Assembly (NCBI GenBank): GCA_041628815.1
Contig: JBFKOL010000038.1
Location: forward strand, 1-20,927
Direction of reading: 5' to 3'
DNA from: JBFKOL01 sp041628815
GTDB lineage: Bacteria > Bacteroidota > Bacteroidia > Chitinophagales > Saprospiraceae
Length of the DNA stretch: 20,927 nt
Under the pieces are notes generated by a model, which ran no database searches, was not told the DNA's origin, and worked only from the letters and a program-made list of their open reading frames with translations. Below are positions 7,569-15,181 of this stretch, piece by piece (position 1 is the first letter of the stretch; each line of letters starts with the position of its first letter). The position numbers and the translations under genes are program-made.

Positions 7569-10079
7569 ATGCGATTTCTTAAAACTGTTACCTTCCTTAC
7601 ATTCATCCTCTTGACAATAGGCTCGACCCTGGCCCAGGACAGGTTTGAAAGATTTTATCAGACCAACGATGAAGATTTCGTCACTGTTCATATGGCAATT
7701 AGAGGTAGTTCATATCTCATTTATTCTGCTGAATTGAATGAGGATGGCCAGGTCATTGGCACCAATATCACGAGCCTTGATCAGAAAGGCAGCGTCAACT
7801 GGTCCAACTCGTTTCTGTATGGCGACAGTCTTATCATCAGAAACATCGGTGAAATCGTAATTCTTGAGGATGGGGGCATCGCTTTCAGTGCGTTGCTCGA
7901 CACGATTGGCACGAATAAGGTGATCACAAAAATCGACAACAACGGAACGGTGCTATGGTCTGTGCTCGGGGGCCAGCATACCGATCTTCCGACCATTGCT
8001 TCAGACAGGTTGAATCTTTTAGAAGTCAATGGGCAAAAAATCCTGTCAACCCATGTTGTCGAGGAAGACGACGGTACTGATCTGTACCTCATTAGCACTT
8101 TGTATGATGGACAGTTTGACTGGGCAAAAAAAATGGCGGCTGCAGATACAACGGGCAATGCCTTGAGAGAAAGCATCAGGGATATGACCGTTCTTCAAGA
8201 CTCCACTGTTTTGCTCGCTGGCAATTTGTCTTCAGTATCACGGCAACTCTTTCTTACAAACATCACCGACAGCTGTGACGTCCATTGGTCCAGGAGCTAT
8301 ACGGGCGATTTTGGAGCAGGTTTATCACAATCCGTGATGTCTATTGATCAACTTGTGGATGGCTCAATCGTCCTTCTGGGCGCACAAGCCGGCAGCACCA
8401 CCAATACTTTTGTACTTCGCGTGGACTCATCGGGACACTATATGCGCTCTTGGATGTTACGGTCAAACGACCCCGCCTATGAGCTGATACCCAATAAGAT
8501 CATAGGCTTGCAGGATACCACGGTAAGCGTTGCCATGAAACGCCTTGACTTAAGTAGCAATATTGTACAACCTTTGATCATTCACTTTGACCTCGATACT
8601 ACGGTCGTTTTCCAAACCTTGCTGAAGGAAGTAGTCGATGGGCAGGTTGACAGGTCCGGCTTCGTTACACCGGACAGTATGACTGTCGCTATGGCTGTAT
8701 CGGTAGACACCAACGATTCCGTAATTCCCTATGTAATTAAATTGGACGAACAGGGCCAGACCTTGTGCAACGAAAGTGTTGACCTGGTCATGGTCGATTC
8801 CGTATTTTTTTATACCGACACCCTTGTGTGGATGACGACTTCGGTTGAGGCGTTCGATTCTGTACGAACAATCAGCGAAAACTATGGTGGCTTCAGTCCT
8901 CCCACCCTCAATCTGCCCGACACTTTTTTCTGTCCCCAGGATCCTGTCATATTTACGGTGGATGCCAGAGTGCCTGGTGCCATTGCCTACATTTGGGATG
9001 ATTTGCGCACAGACAGCATACGTACTTTTTTTGAGGAAGGCATGTATTCTTTAACGGTTACTGTGGGTACGGACGTCTGTTTTGAGCTGTGCGACACCAC
9101 CACCATCACTGTACGGGAGTTTCCAGAGGCTGCGATTGTCCAGGATGCCGTAAATTTCTGTTCTACCGGCGAGATCTTGCTGGGCGTGGTCTCTCAGAAC
9201 CAAATCAGGGAGGTGCTGTGGTCGACCGGAGAGACCACACAGCAGATTGCTGTGACTGAATTAATGGGTTACAGTGTCAGGATAATAGACGATTGCGGTA
9301 ATGAGGCTGAAGCCTCGATCAATCTCAGTGATTTCAGTCGTTCCAACGCACCCATCATCGACCGCTCAGATGCCGACATATGCGTAGACAATACCATACG
9401 TCTGTCTGTAGGCAATATACCTCTTGAAGATTTGTCCTGGTCGACCGGTGAGACTGACGTTGCCTCCATTGTCATTTCAGAACCCGGCACTTATACGGCT
9501 TCCAACAATGAACAATTCTGTCCTGGGGAAACATCAATTGTTATACCCGATGACGCCTTCGTCCCCGACATTAGCGTGAACATTGATGAAACGTGTTCCA
9601 ACCCCATCGTTCTCTTAATCAGTGGTGAGGGCATTGTGGCGCAAGAGTGGAATGATGGTTCTACACGTCCCTTTTTGAATGTCACCGAACCCGGCACCTA
9701 TACTGTCACAGTATTTGATGCTTGTGGTGATTCTGAGACTGCCTCTATCGATATCAGCGAAGACCGCGTCCTCGAATGTATACCACCACCGCAAGGCGTT
9801 GAGTGTCTGCAGTGGCCCAATGCTTTCATCCCATCGAGCAACGAGGAAAACAACCAAACTTTCGGACCCAAAAATGATTGCGTCATTTTACAGGACTACG
9901 AGCTGAGGATCTACAATCGATGGGGCAAAAATATCTTTACCTCTAACAATGTCGACGCCAGGTGGAATGGAAGGGTTAACGGCGACAATGCACCACCGGA
10001 TGTCTACTTCTGGTGGGCAAAATATAGCGACGGTAGCACTACATTCCAGGATGAAGGCGACGTGACGCTGATCAGGTAA
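7569..10079 (+). CDS. T9SS type B cargo protein with seven-unit repeat domain and Ig/PKD-like repeats
   Basis: 836 aa from MRFLKTVTFL, a standard signal peptide cleaved near LAQ-D (22-24). An in-frame ATG at 7554 would add five residues but gives a poorer signal peptide. Residues ~67-400 contain seven units spaced 52-55 residues, each with a strand, a D-x-x-G-type turn and usually W (for example IDNNGTVLW), which suggests a seven-bladed beta-propeller. Four Ig/PKD-like repeats follow (about 450-517, 517-581, 595-659, 666-730), with recurring WSTGE and PGTYT motifs. Residues ~745-836 (NAFIPSS, then YNRWGKNIF, then W-G near the end) form a gliding-motility-associated type B sorting domain, so the protein is probably secreted through T9SS and surface-attached or released. 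Ligand and role are unknown. Confidence 0.9.
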   Translation: MRFLKTVTFLTFILLTIGSTLAQDRFERFYQTNDEDFVTVHMAIRGSSYLIYSAELNEDGQVIGTNITSLDQKGSVNWSNSFLYGDSLIIRNIGEIVILEDGGIAFSALLDTIGTNKVITKIDNNGTVLWSVLGGQHTDLPTIASDRLNLLEVNGQKILSTHVVEEDDGTDLYLISTLYDGQFDWAKKMAAADTTGNALRESIRDMTVLQDSTVLLAGNLSSVSRQLFLTNITDSCDVHWSRSYTGDFGAGLSQSVMSIDQLVDGSIVLLGAQAGSTTNTFVLRVDSSGHYMRSWMLRSNDPAYELIPNKIIGLQDTTVSVAMKRLDLSSNIVQPLIIHFDLDTTVVFQTLLKEVVDGQVDRSGFVTPDSMTVAMAVSVDTNDSVIPYVIKLDEQGQTLCNESVDLVMVDSVFFYTDTLVWMTTSVEAFDSVRTISENYGGFSPPTLNLPDTFFCPQDPVIFTVDARVPGAIAYIWDDLRTDSIRTFFEEGMYSLTVTVGTDVCFELCDTTTITVREFPEAAIVQDAVNFCSTGEILLGVVSQNQIREVLWSTGETTQQIAVTELMGYSVRIIDDCGNEAEASINLSDFSRSNAPIIDRSDADICVDNTIRLSVGNIPLEDLSWSTGETDVASIVISEPGTYTASNNEQFCPGETSIVIPDDAFVPDISVNIDETCSNPIVLLISGEGIVAQEWNDGSTRPFLNVTEPGTYTVTVFDACGDSETASIDISEDRVLECIPPPQGVECLQWPNAFIPSSNEENNQTFGPKNDCVILQDYELRIYNRWGKNIFTSNNVDARWNGRVNGDNAPPDVYFWWAKYSDGSTTFQDEGDVTLIR

Positions 10080-10113
10080 TTGAACCATTTAGTTATTTGT
10101 CGATTTAATTTCC

Positions 10114-11091
10114 ATGTTGGATTTGATAATAGTGGGAGGTGGCCCGGCAGGAATACAGGTGGGAGTAGCTGCTCAAAAAGCAGGATTGTCTTATATGATC
10201 ATCGAAAAAGGAGTGTTGGTCAATTCCATTTTCAGGTTTCCCGCCAATATGATCTTTTTTTCTACCTCGAAAAATTTGGAGATAGCTGATATACCCTTCA
10301 TTTCACACTCTGATAAGCCTACCCGAAGAGAAGCCCTTGAATATTACAGAAGAATAGTAGAAAGCTATGATTTGAATGTCAAGTATTATGAAAGGGTAGA
10401 ATGTGTAAAACCCCTGAACGGCAGGTTTGAAGTGCATACCGCTAAAAGCGTTTACAGCGCCTCTTCCGTCGTAGTGGCAACAGGATTCTATGATACACCG
10501 CGACTTATGGAAGTGCCAGGAGAAGACCTTCCCAAGGTCAAGCACTATTACGACGAGGCACATCCCTATGTAGGTCAGAAAGTGCTGGTCGTTGGAGCCG
10601 CCAATTCAGCATGTGATGTGGCTTTGGAAACCTGGCAGAAGGGTGCTGATGTGACCATGGCTATCCGGGAAAGCGAGCTTTATCAAAAAGTCAAATACTG
10701 GATACTTCCCAACATAGAAAACAGGATCCAGGAAGGATCCATTAAGGCCTATTTTAACACGTTTGTTAAAGAGATCAAGGCACACACCGTCGTCCTGGAA
10801 AGCGGAGATGATGTTTTTGAAATTGAGAATGACTTTGTCCTTGCGATGACAGGGTACCTGCCAGATTACGAATTGCTGGATAAGCTAAGTGTGCCGATTG
10901 ATGATAGCGACTTGCGAAAACCGATCTTCGATCCTGAAACGCTCGAGACGAGTATTCCCGGCTTATTTGTTGCCGGTGTAGTCAATGCCGGAATGAATAC
11001 AAGCGAATTGTTCATTGAAAATACCAGGCATCATTCTGAATTGATTATTGAACGTATTTTGAGTCGAAAAATGACGACAGAAGTTGTATAA
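10114..11091 (+). CDS. ypdA: YpdA-like bacillithiol disulfide reductase (FAD/NADPH oxidoreductase)
   Basis: 325 aa. The FAD-binding motif GGGPAG is at residues 8-13 and the NADPH-binding GAANSA at 161-166; ATG at 123-125 and the AGVVNAGMNTSELFIEN segment (287-303) complete a thioredoxin reductase-like fold without a CxxC pair. This is the YpdA/Bdr type proposed to reduce bacillithiol disulfide with NADPH. YtxJ, another bacillithiol-associated protein, lies 1.7 kb downstream on the same strand and supports the assignment. Odd point: position 12 is Ala, where S. aureus and B. subtilis YpdA have the redox Cys (GGGPCG). It starts 34 bp after the T9SS gene; no clear promoter was seen. Confidence 0.85.
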   Translation: MLDLIIVGGGPAGIQVGVAAQKAGLSYMIIEKGVLVNSIFRFPANMIFFSTSKNLEIADIPFISHSDKPTRREALEYYRRIVESYDLNVKYYERVECVKPLNGRFEVHTAKSVYSASSVVVATGFYDTPRLMEVPGEDLPKVKHYYDEAHPYVGQKVLVVGAANSACDVALETWQKGADVTMAIRESELYQKVKYWILPNIENRIQEGSIKAYFNTFVKEIKAHTVVLESGDDVFEIENDFVLAMTGYLPDYELLDKLSVPIDDSDLRKPIFDPETLETSIPGLFVAGVVNAGMNTSELFIENTRHHSELIIERILSRKMTTEVV

Positions 11092-11095
11092 ATTT

Positions 11096-11104
11096 TACAT
11101 TTGC
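11096..11104 (+). promoter_or_regulatory. Candidate -7 element upstream of the 51-aa membrane protein
   Basis: TACATTTGC matches the Bacteroidota -7 consensus TAnnTTTGC exactly, just after the ypdA stop codon and 14 bp before the ATG at 11119. The predicted leader is therefore very short. No -33 TTTG at standard spacing. Confidence 0.45.
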
Positions 11105-11118
11105 ACAAAATTCAGAAT

Positions 11119-11274
11119 ATGACAGAATCGGCGAAATCGACAAAAATGTACTGGTTGCTATTTCTCGTTTCAACCGTAATCATGTGTTTCATGTTGGCAT
11201 TTATGTCCGAGTGGTTTTGGGTCTGTCTTCCCTTAGTTCTCACATTCCTTGTCCAGGCCTTGGATAAAATGTAG
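11119..11274 (+). CDS. Small hypothetical membrane protein (51 aa)
   Basis: An ATG-to-TAG frame of 52 codons lies in the 295-bp gap between ypdA and the lipoprotein gene. The short polar N-terminus (MTESAKSTK) is followed by two hydrophobic segments (about 11-28 and 33-47) joined by SEWFW, ending DKM. A consensus -7 element lies just upstream and the frame fills the only sizeable part of the gap, so it is a plausible small gene. I do not recognise a family. It could be a two-helix membrane peptide of unknown role; chance open frame remains possible. Confidence 0.5.
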   Translation: MTESAKSTKMYWLLFLVSTVIMCFMLAFMSEWFWVCLPLVLTFLVQALDKM

Positions 11275-11386
11275 TCAGTTAAAGAGATTTAAACTCTTTT
11301 AGTAAAATGTTAATTGTATTCTCATTTCAAGATGAGCTATAGATCTGCATGAGACATTGTACTATTTTAAGGTATAAATACTGCAT

Positions 11387-12574
11387 ATGAAAAACCGCTA
11401 CTTTCTTTTCTTGTCATGCGCAGTCTTCTTTTCTTTTTCCTGTCGGTCCGTAGAGAAATTGGTGGATAAAGGCAGATACGATGAAGCCATTGATCTCGCT
11501 GTCGATAAACTGGGCAGGAACAAGAATCTACCGACAAAACACATAAGGGCCCTCGAGGAAGGGTTTCAGCGGATCCAGGTTCGCGATCTCAAGAGGATCG
11601 ATTATCTCAAAGGTGAGTTGAACGATGCCGTCTGGGATGAAGTTTATGACATCATTGAGCGCATAGAGTCCCGGCAGAAACGTTTAGATCTATTGATGCC
11701 GATAGATAATGATGAAGGCTACTCCGCACATTTTGACTTCATCGGGACAGAATCACTCAAAAATGAGGCTCGCAGGGGTGCTGCTCGGTTTCATTACAAC
11801 GTGGCGAAACATTTACTTGATGATTTTGACTCTGTCAGGGATCGTTCGCTTGCAAGGGCAGCTTTTGATGAATTGCGGATAGTGCACGAATACATACCTG
11901 GTTTTGAGGATTCAGAAAAACTATTATCAAAAGCTAAGGACGAGGGTGTGGTCCATGTACTTCTCAAATGGCACCCTTCTTCTTCAGATCTAATCCCTAG
12001 AAACCTCCGGGATCAACTGGTGGTAGAGGCTGAGGAAAACAAGGACAGGTTTTGGATTCGATACCATGACGTGTTTGAAGATGAAGGGGTTTACGACATA
12101 CTGGCCCAAATTGTCCTCGAAGAACTGCTCGCAGGACCTGATCGCGAAGAAGTGAACAGGTCGCAGGAATCGAGGGTCTTGTTGTTGGAGAAAGAAAAGA
12201 CACCTCAGACCGATATCGATACCATAGGGGTCGTTGATGGCTTAAAACCGCAAAAATCTGAGGAAACACTCGTTCATATCGTCGAAACGATCAGGACAAA
12301 AACGCTGGATCTCAAGGGCTTCTTCGAAATGAGGGATTATGCAACGGGCAAATTGTTGGAGCGCCAACCCTTTGTCGTTTCTGAAAGCTTTTACAGCAGT
12401 ACTGTTGAAGAGTTTTATTACAGGGGAAAACATCCGCAGGGTTCATCAATAGTGTATATCAAACAAGGTGACACCTTGCTTCCATTTCCTTCTACAGAAA
12501 AGATGGTACGACAAGCGTTGCTCAAATTGAAAAAGCGTTTTGACAAATTTGTCCTCAGCATTCAAACATCGTAA
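11387..12574 (+). CDS. Hypothetical lipoprotein
   Basis: 395 aa with a lipoprotein signal peptide: basic N-terminus (MKNR), a hydrophobic core and a lipobox ending SFS-C19, so residue C19 is the likely lipidated Cys. The mature N-terminus (GRYDEAIDLAVDKLGRNK, about 28-45) looks like a TPR-type helix pair, and the protein is rich in charged helices to about residue 190, then mixed alpha/beta. I do not recognise a Pfam-level family; it resembles other Bacteroidota-specific envelope lipoproteins. It sits between ypdA and ytxJ on the same strand (gaps of 295 and 179 bp), but nothing in the sequence links it to thiol chemistry. No T-tract terminator was seen after it; a TTCGAT/ATCGAA hairpin (12610-12624) lacks one. 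Confidence 0.8.
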   Translation: MKNRYFLFLSCAVFFSFSCRSVEKLVDKGRYDEAIDLAVDKLGRNKNLPTKHIRALEEGFQRIQVRDLKRIDYLKGELNDAVWDEVYDIIERIESRQKRLDLLMPIDNDEGYSAHFDFIGTESLKNEARRGAARFHYNVAKHLLDDFDSVRDRSLARAAFDELRIVHEYIPGFEDSEKLLSKAKDEGVVHVLLKWHPSSSDLIPRNLRDQLVVEAEENKDRFWIRYHDVFEDEGVYDILAQIVLEELLAGPDREEVNRSQESRVLLLEKEKTPQTDIDTIGVVDGLKPQKSEETLVHIVETIRTKTLDLKGFFEMRDYATGKLLERQPFVVSESFYSSTVEEFYYRGKHPQGSSIVYIKQGDTLLPFPSTEKMVRQALLKLKKRFDKFVLSIQTS

Positions 12575-12753
12575 ACTGAAATGGTCAGGCCTTGATAGGT
12601 TTCTTGCCGTTCGATTCAATCGAAAGTGCATTTAATCAAGCTAAAGATTGCCGGAATTTTTCGATTGTTTACCAAGCGTAAAATCGGTGTATTTTACCAG
12701 TCTGTTGACGTAATGAATAAACCTTTTAATTTCATTGTGGTTAGATTAGAGCC

Positions 12754-13167
12754 ATGAGTATTCTCAGAAATATCAAGAAAAATCTTAACGAGCATCGTAT
12801 TTCGGAATGGTATGCGATCGAGAAAGAAGAAGATCTCGAAGTTGCACACCAACTGTCCTTCAAAAAGCCTGTCGTATTGTTCAAACACAGCACGTCTTGC
12901 GGTATCAGCGCCAGGGCTAAATATCTTCTGGAGAGCGAATGGGGTGATCTGGGTCACGATATCGGTTTTTTCTACCTAGATCTTTTGCAATACAGACCTT
13001 TATCGAACCGCATTTCGTCAGATTATCATGTAGTTCACCAGTCTCCGCAAATAATCATATTGCATCGCGGCGAGGCTGTCTATGATACTTCTCATCACCG
13101 TATAAGCATTGCCGATATTGGTCATCAACTTACTCTGGTCGGGAAGGGATCACCGAACGGAGATTAA
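12754..13167 (+). CDS. ytxJ: YtxJ-like bacillithiol system redox protein
   Basis: 137 aa with a thioredoxin-like fold. FKHSTSCGIS (43-52) has the single Cys of the protein (C49) in the active-site position; FYLDLLQYRPLSN (73-85) and HQSPQ (95-99, the expected cis-Pro segment) are typical of YtxJ/DUF2847. Members are proposed monothiol bacilliredoxin-like proteins that handle bacillithiol mixed disulfides. Most relatives have Pro after the Cys (CPIS); here it is Gly, with only Ile-Ser retained. No signal peptide, so cytoplasmic. Its 3' end overlaps the convergent FKBP gene by 18 bp. Confidence 0.88.
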   Translation: MSILRNIKKNLNEHRISEWYAIEKEEDLEVAHQLSFKKPVVLFKHSTSCGISARAKYLLESEWGDLGHDIGFFYLDLLQYRPLSNRISSDYHVVHQSPQIIILHRGEAVYDTSHHRISIADIGHQLTLVGKGSPNGD

Positions 13168-13995
13168 GGTTATGTCAAAAATGATGGGTGTATCCGGGGT
13201 TATATTCGGTGGTGATCCCGATCGACCGTAAGCCAAATGACTTGGAATGATCAGGGTGCCCTTTCCCCCTGTGCCAAAAAGGGGAATGCCCTCCTGCCAC
13301 CCCAGGATTACGTTGGTGAGCGAAATCGTCAGGGGCGTACCCCTTTCGATGGAGGAATCGAATGTTTGTCCGTTAAGGAGATAACCATGATAATCCACAG
13401 TAACTACACTTTGAGCATTGGGAAAGGGATCCTCTCCAGGTAGATCAACCACGTAATAAAGTCCGGATTCTGTTCTCGTTGCATCGATCTGGTTAGATTC
13501 GATGTATTCAGTAATGAGCTTCTCATTGTATGCTGCAGCGTCGCTGTAAAAATCGTGAAGTACCACCTCAAATATCAGGATGGCATTTGGTGGTATCGAG
13601 GCTGACCCCGCTGCACCGAATCCGAGATCGGGCGTGAGAAACAAAATACCTTCGCCACCTCTACCGAACAATTGAATGCCTTCCTGCAAGCCTGGAATAA
13701 AATTTATTACATCGAAGATAACGGGTATGCCTTCATCATAGGAAGATTGAAACTGGCTGCCATCGATGAATCTTCCTACGATATCTATAACTACCGTACT
13801 ATTGATATCAGGTCTCTCACTTTCTCCGGGCTCGTTTATGGAAAAATACAAACCGCTGGACGTTTTGTCAGCATCAATGTTTCTTGCATTGATGTAAGAA
13901 AGGATTTGTTGTTCATAATCTACTTCTGGTGACTCATCTTCACCGCATGACCATAAAATTGACACCATCAATAGGAACAATACTTTCTTTATCAT
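13150..13995 (-). CDS. Lipoprotein with two tandem FKBP-type peptidyl-prolyl isomerase domains
   Basis: 281 aa from MIKKVLFLLM; a lipobox LWS-C17 gives a lipid-anchored periplasmic or outer-membrane protein. A frame open 42 codons further upstream is rejected because it lacks a signal sequence and runs past a candidate -7 element. Two FKBP domains occupy about 45-150 and 175-281. In domain 2 the FKBP12 active-site positions are kept (Y202, F212, D213, V229, I230, W233, Y256), so it should be an active prolyl isomerase. In domain 1 four of them are changed (I72 for Tyr, Q83 for Asp, L103 for Trp, F126 for Tyr), so it is probably a binding or structural domain. The gene converges with ytxJ (18-bp overlap) and is divergent from the DUF4199 gene. 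Confidence 0.92.
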   Translation of the reverse strand: MIKKVLFLLMVSILWSCGEDESPEVDYEQQILSYINARNIDADKTSSGLYFSINEPGESERPDINSTVVIDIVGRFIDGSQFQSSYDEGIPVIFDVINFIPGLQEGIQLFGRGGEGILFLTPDLGFGAAGSASIPPNAILIFEVVLHDFYSDAAAYNEKLITEYIESNQIDATRTESGLYYVVDLPGEDPFPNAQSVVTVDYHGYLLNGQTFDSSIERGTPLTISLTNVILGWQEGIPLFGTGGKGTLIIPSHLAYGRSGSPPNITPDTPIIFDITLISVR

Positions 13996-14020
13996 ACTTT
14001 TCTCTAATTTGATTAAGTGA

Positions 14021-14028
14021 CAAAAGTA
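14021..14028 (-). promoter_or_regulatory. Candidate -7 element for the FKBP lipoprotein gene
   Basis: TACTTTTG on the minus strand matches TAnnTTTG, 25 bp upstream of the ATG at 13995. This supports the shorter start. No -33 TTTG at standard spacing. Confidence 0.45.
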
Positions 14029-14115
14029 GAAGTTTTGGTCTATGGATTTCACCAGATAGAAGAACGAATTCACAGACAATAGAGACATCTTTACATTTTT
14101 CACAAATAAAGCGTG

Positions 14116-14592
14116 ATGCACAGACTACCGACCGAAGTTCGTTGGGCGTTCATCTATTCAATAGTGGCCATAGGTTGGTTTCTGTTTGAAAAACTCATGG
14201 GCTGGCACGGGCCGCGCATTGAAAAACATGGACTATACAGGGCATTTTTAATCCTTCCTTCTCTTGCTGTTTATGCCTTGGCGATCAGGGAAAAACGCGA
14301 ATATTTTTACGATGGGAATATGACGTGGATCGAGGGTTTAAAAAGCGGTGTGATGATGACGATTTTCATTGCCATGCTCAGTGTCCCGGTGCAATGGTTT
14401 TCCTATCATATCATAAGTCCGGGTTTTTTTGATAAAGTCATTCGATTTCAGGTTTCGAGCGATATGATGGACGAAAAGTCAGCCCGCGAGTATTTCAACC
14501 TGTCTTCGTACCTCGTGCTAAGCCCGATAATCTGTTTTCTGGCGGGCTTTATGACCTCGGCGGTTGTGAGTATCTTTGTAAAAAGAACTTGA
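14116..14592 (+). CDS. DUF4199 family membrane protein
   Basis: 158 aa from MHRLPTEVRW; a GTG one codon upstream is a less likely start. About four hydrophobic segments (10-25, 38-56, 73-92, 132-154) and the layout W-x-x-K/E-x-L near the N-terminus with G-SG in the third segment match DUF4199, a small inner-membrane family common in Bacteroidota with no known function. It is divergent from the FKBP gene. The MOSC gene starts 49 bp downstream on the same strand, so cotranscription with the molybdenum cofactor genes is possible, although a functional link is not evident. Confidence 0.8.
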   Translation: MHRLPTEVRWAFIYSIVAIGWFLFEKLMGWHGPRIEKHGLYRAFLILPSLAVYALAIREKREYFYDGNMTWIEGLKSGVMMTIFIAMLSVPVQWFSYHIISPGFFDKVIRFQVSSDMMDEKSAREYFNLSSYLVLSPIICFLAGFMTSAVVSIFVKRT

Positions 14593-14641
14593 TGGTAGTG
14601 ATATTTCCTGCCTTCTATGTTTTGTTCATAAACCTTCAGGG

Positions 14642-15130
14642 ATGATCATAGCTGAAATAAAGAAACATCAGGCGCAAGATGGAGAAATAGTATGGATAGG
14701 TATCCGTCCTAACAAGCACACACCTTTATCCGAAGTCGATACGGTGTGTTTGATCCAGGGAAAAGGACTTGATGGTGACCATTACGACCGCAAGGATGAC
14801 CATAGACAGGTCACCCTGATACAAAAGGAGCACCTGGAGTCCGTTGCGGCAATACTTGGCCGAATGATAGAGCCTGGGATGGTAAGAAGAAACTTGGTGG
14901 TCAAGGAGATCAACCTTCTGTCGTTGCACGATTCAAAATTTTCAATTGGAGACGAAGTGATTTTGGAGGGCACGGGACACTGTCATCCTTGTTCCAGGAT
15001 GGAAGAGGCTCTGGGATATGGTGGATACAATGCTATGCGGGGACACGGTGGTATAACGGCACAAATTGTCCGTGGTGGTGTTATTAAGCTGGGTGATGCT
15101 GTCACCTTGTTATCCGAAGAAAAGTCCTAG
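14642..15130 (+). CDS. MOSC domain-containing protein
   Basis: 162 aa, a free-standing MOSC domain as in the C-terminal part of molybdenum cofactor sulfurases. Visible features: KGLDGDHYDRKDDHRQVTLI (41-60), RRNLVV (82-87), GHCHPCSRM (112-120) with C114 and C117, and GHGGITAQIVRGG (134-146). Bacterial MOSC proteins bind or transfer sulfur to molybdenum cofactor and some are N-hydroxylated-compound reductase partners; the exact reaction here is not known. moaC begins 51 bp downstream and the MobA fusion follows, which supports a cofactor role. An AGGG sequence directly precedes the ATG. Confidence 0.9.
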   Translation: MIIAEIKKHQAQDGEIVWIGIRPNKHTPLSEVDTVCLIQGKGLDGDHYDRKDDHRQVTLIQKEHLESVAAILGRMIEPGMVRRNLVVKEINLLSLHDSKFSIGDEVILEGTGHCHPCSRMEEALGYGGYNAMRGHGGITAQIVRGGVIKLGDAVTLLSEEKS

Positions 15131-15165
15131 GATACATTTAATTGTTCATATAAATTAAATCTCAA

Positions 15166-15177
15166 TTGATATATCAA
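15166..15177. repeat. 12-bp perfect palindrome TTGATATATCAA, copy 2 (5' of moaC)
   Basis: It lies 4 bp before the moaC start codon, where a bound dimeric regulator or an RNA hairpin could block initiation. The FNR box consensus is TTGAT-N4-ATCAA; this one has only two central bases, so it is not a standard FNR site. Confidence 0.55.
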
Positions 15178-15181
15178 GCTG

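Noticed and set aside
9219..9455. Near-identical DNA stretches (GGTCGACCGG around 9221 and 9440) as possible mobile or recombination repeats
   Set aside because: They encode the same WSTGE motif in successive Ig/PKD-like repeats and are explained by domain duplication within the gene.
12610..12624. TTCGAT/ATCGAA hairpin after the lipoprotein gene
   Set aside because: Short AT-rich stem without a following T-run; probably chance.
13996..14121. N-terminal extension of 42 codons for the FKBP lipoprotein
   Set aside because: It would bury the lipoprotein signal peptide in the middle of the protein and would cover a candidate -7 element and the start of the divergent gene.
15166..15177. FNR-type site upstream of moaC
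   Set aside because: The half-sites TTGAT and ATCAA fit, but the spacer is two bases instead of four, so a standard FNR/CRP-family FNR box is not supported.
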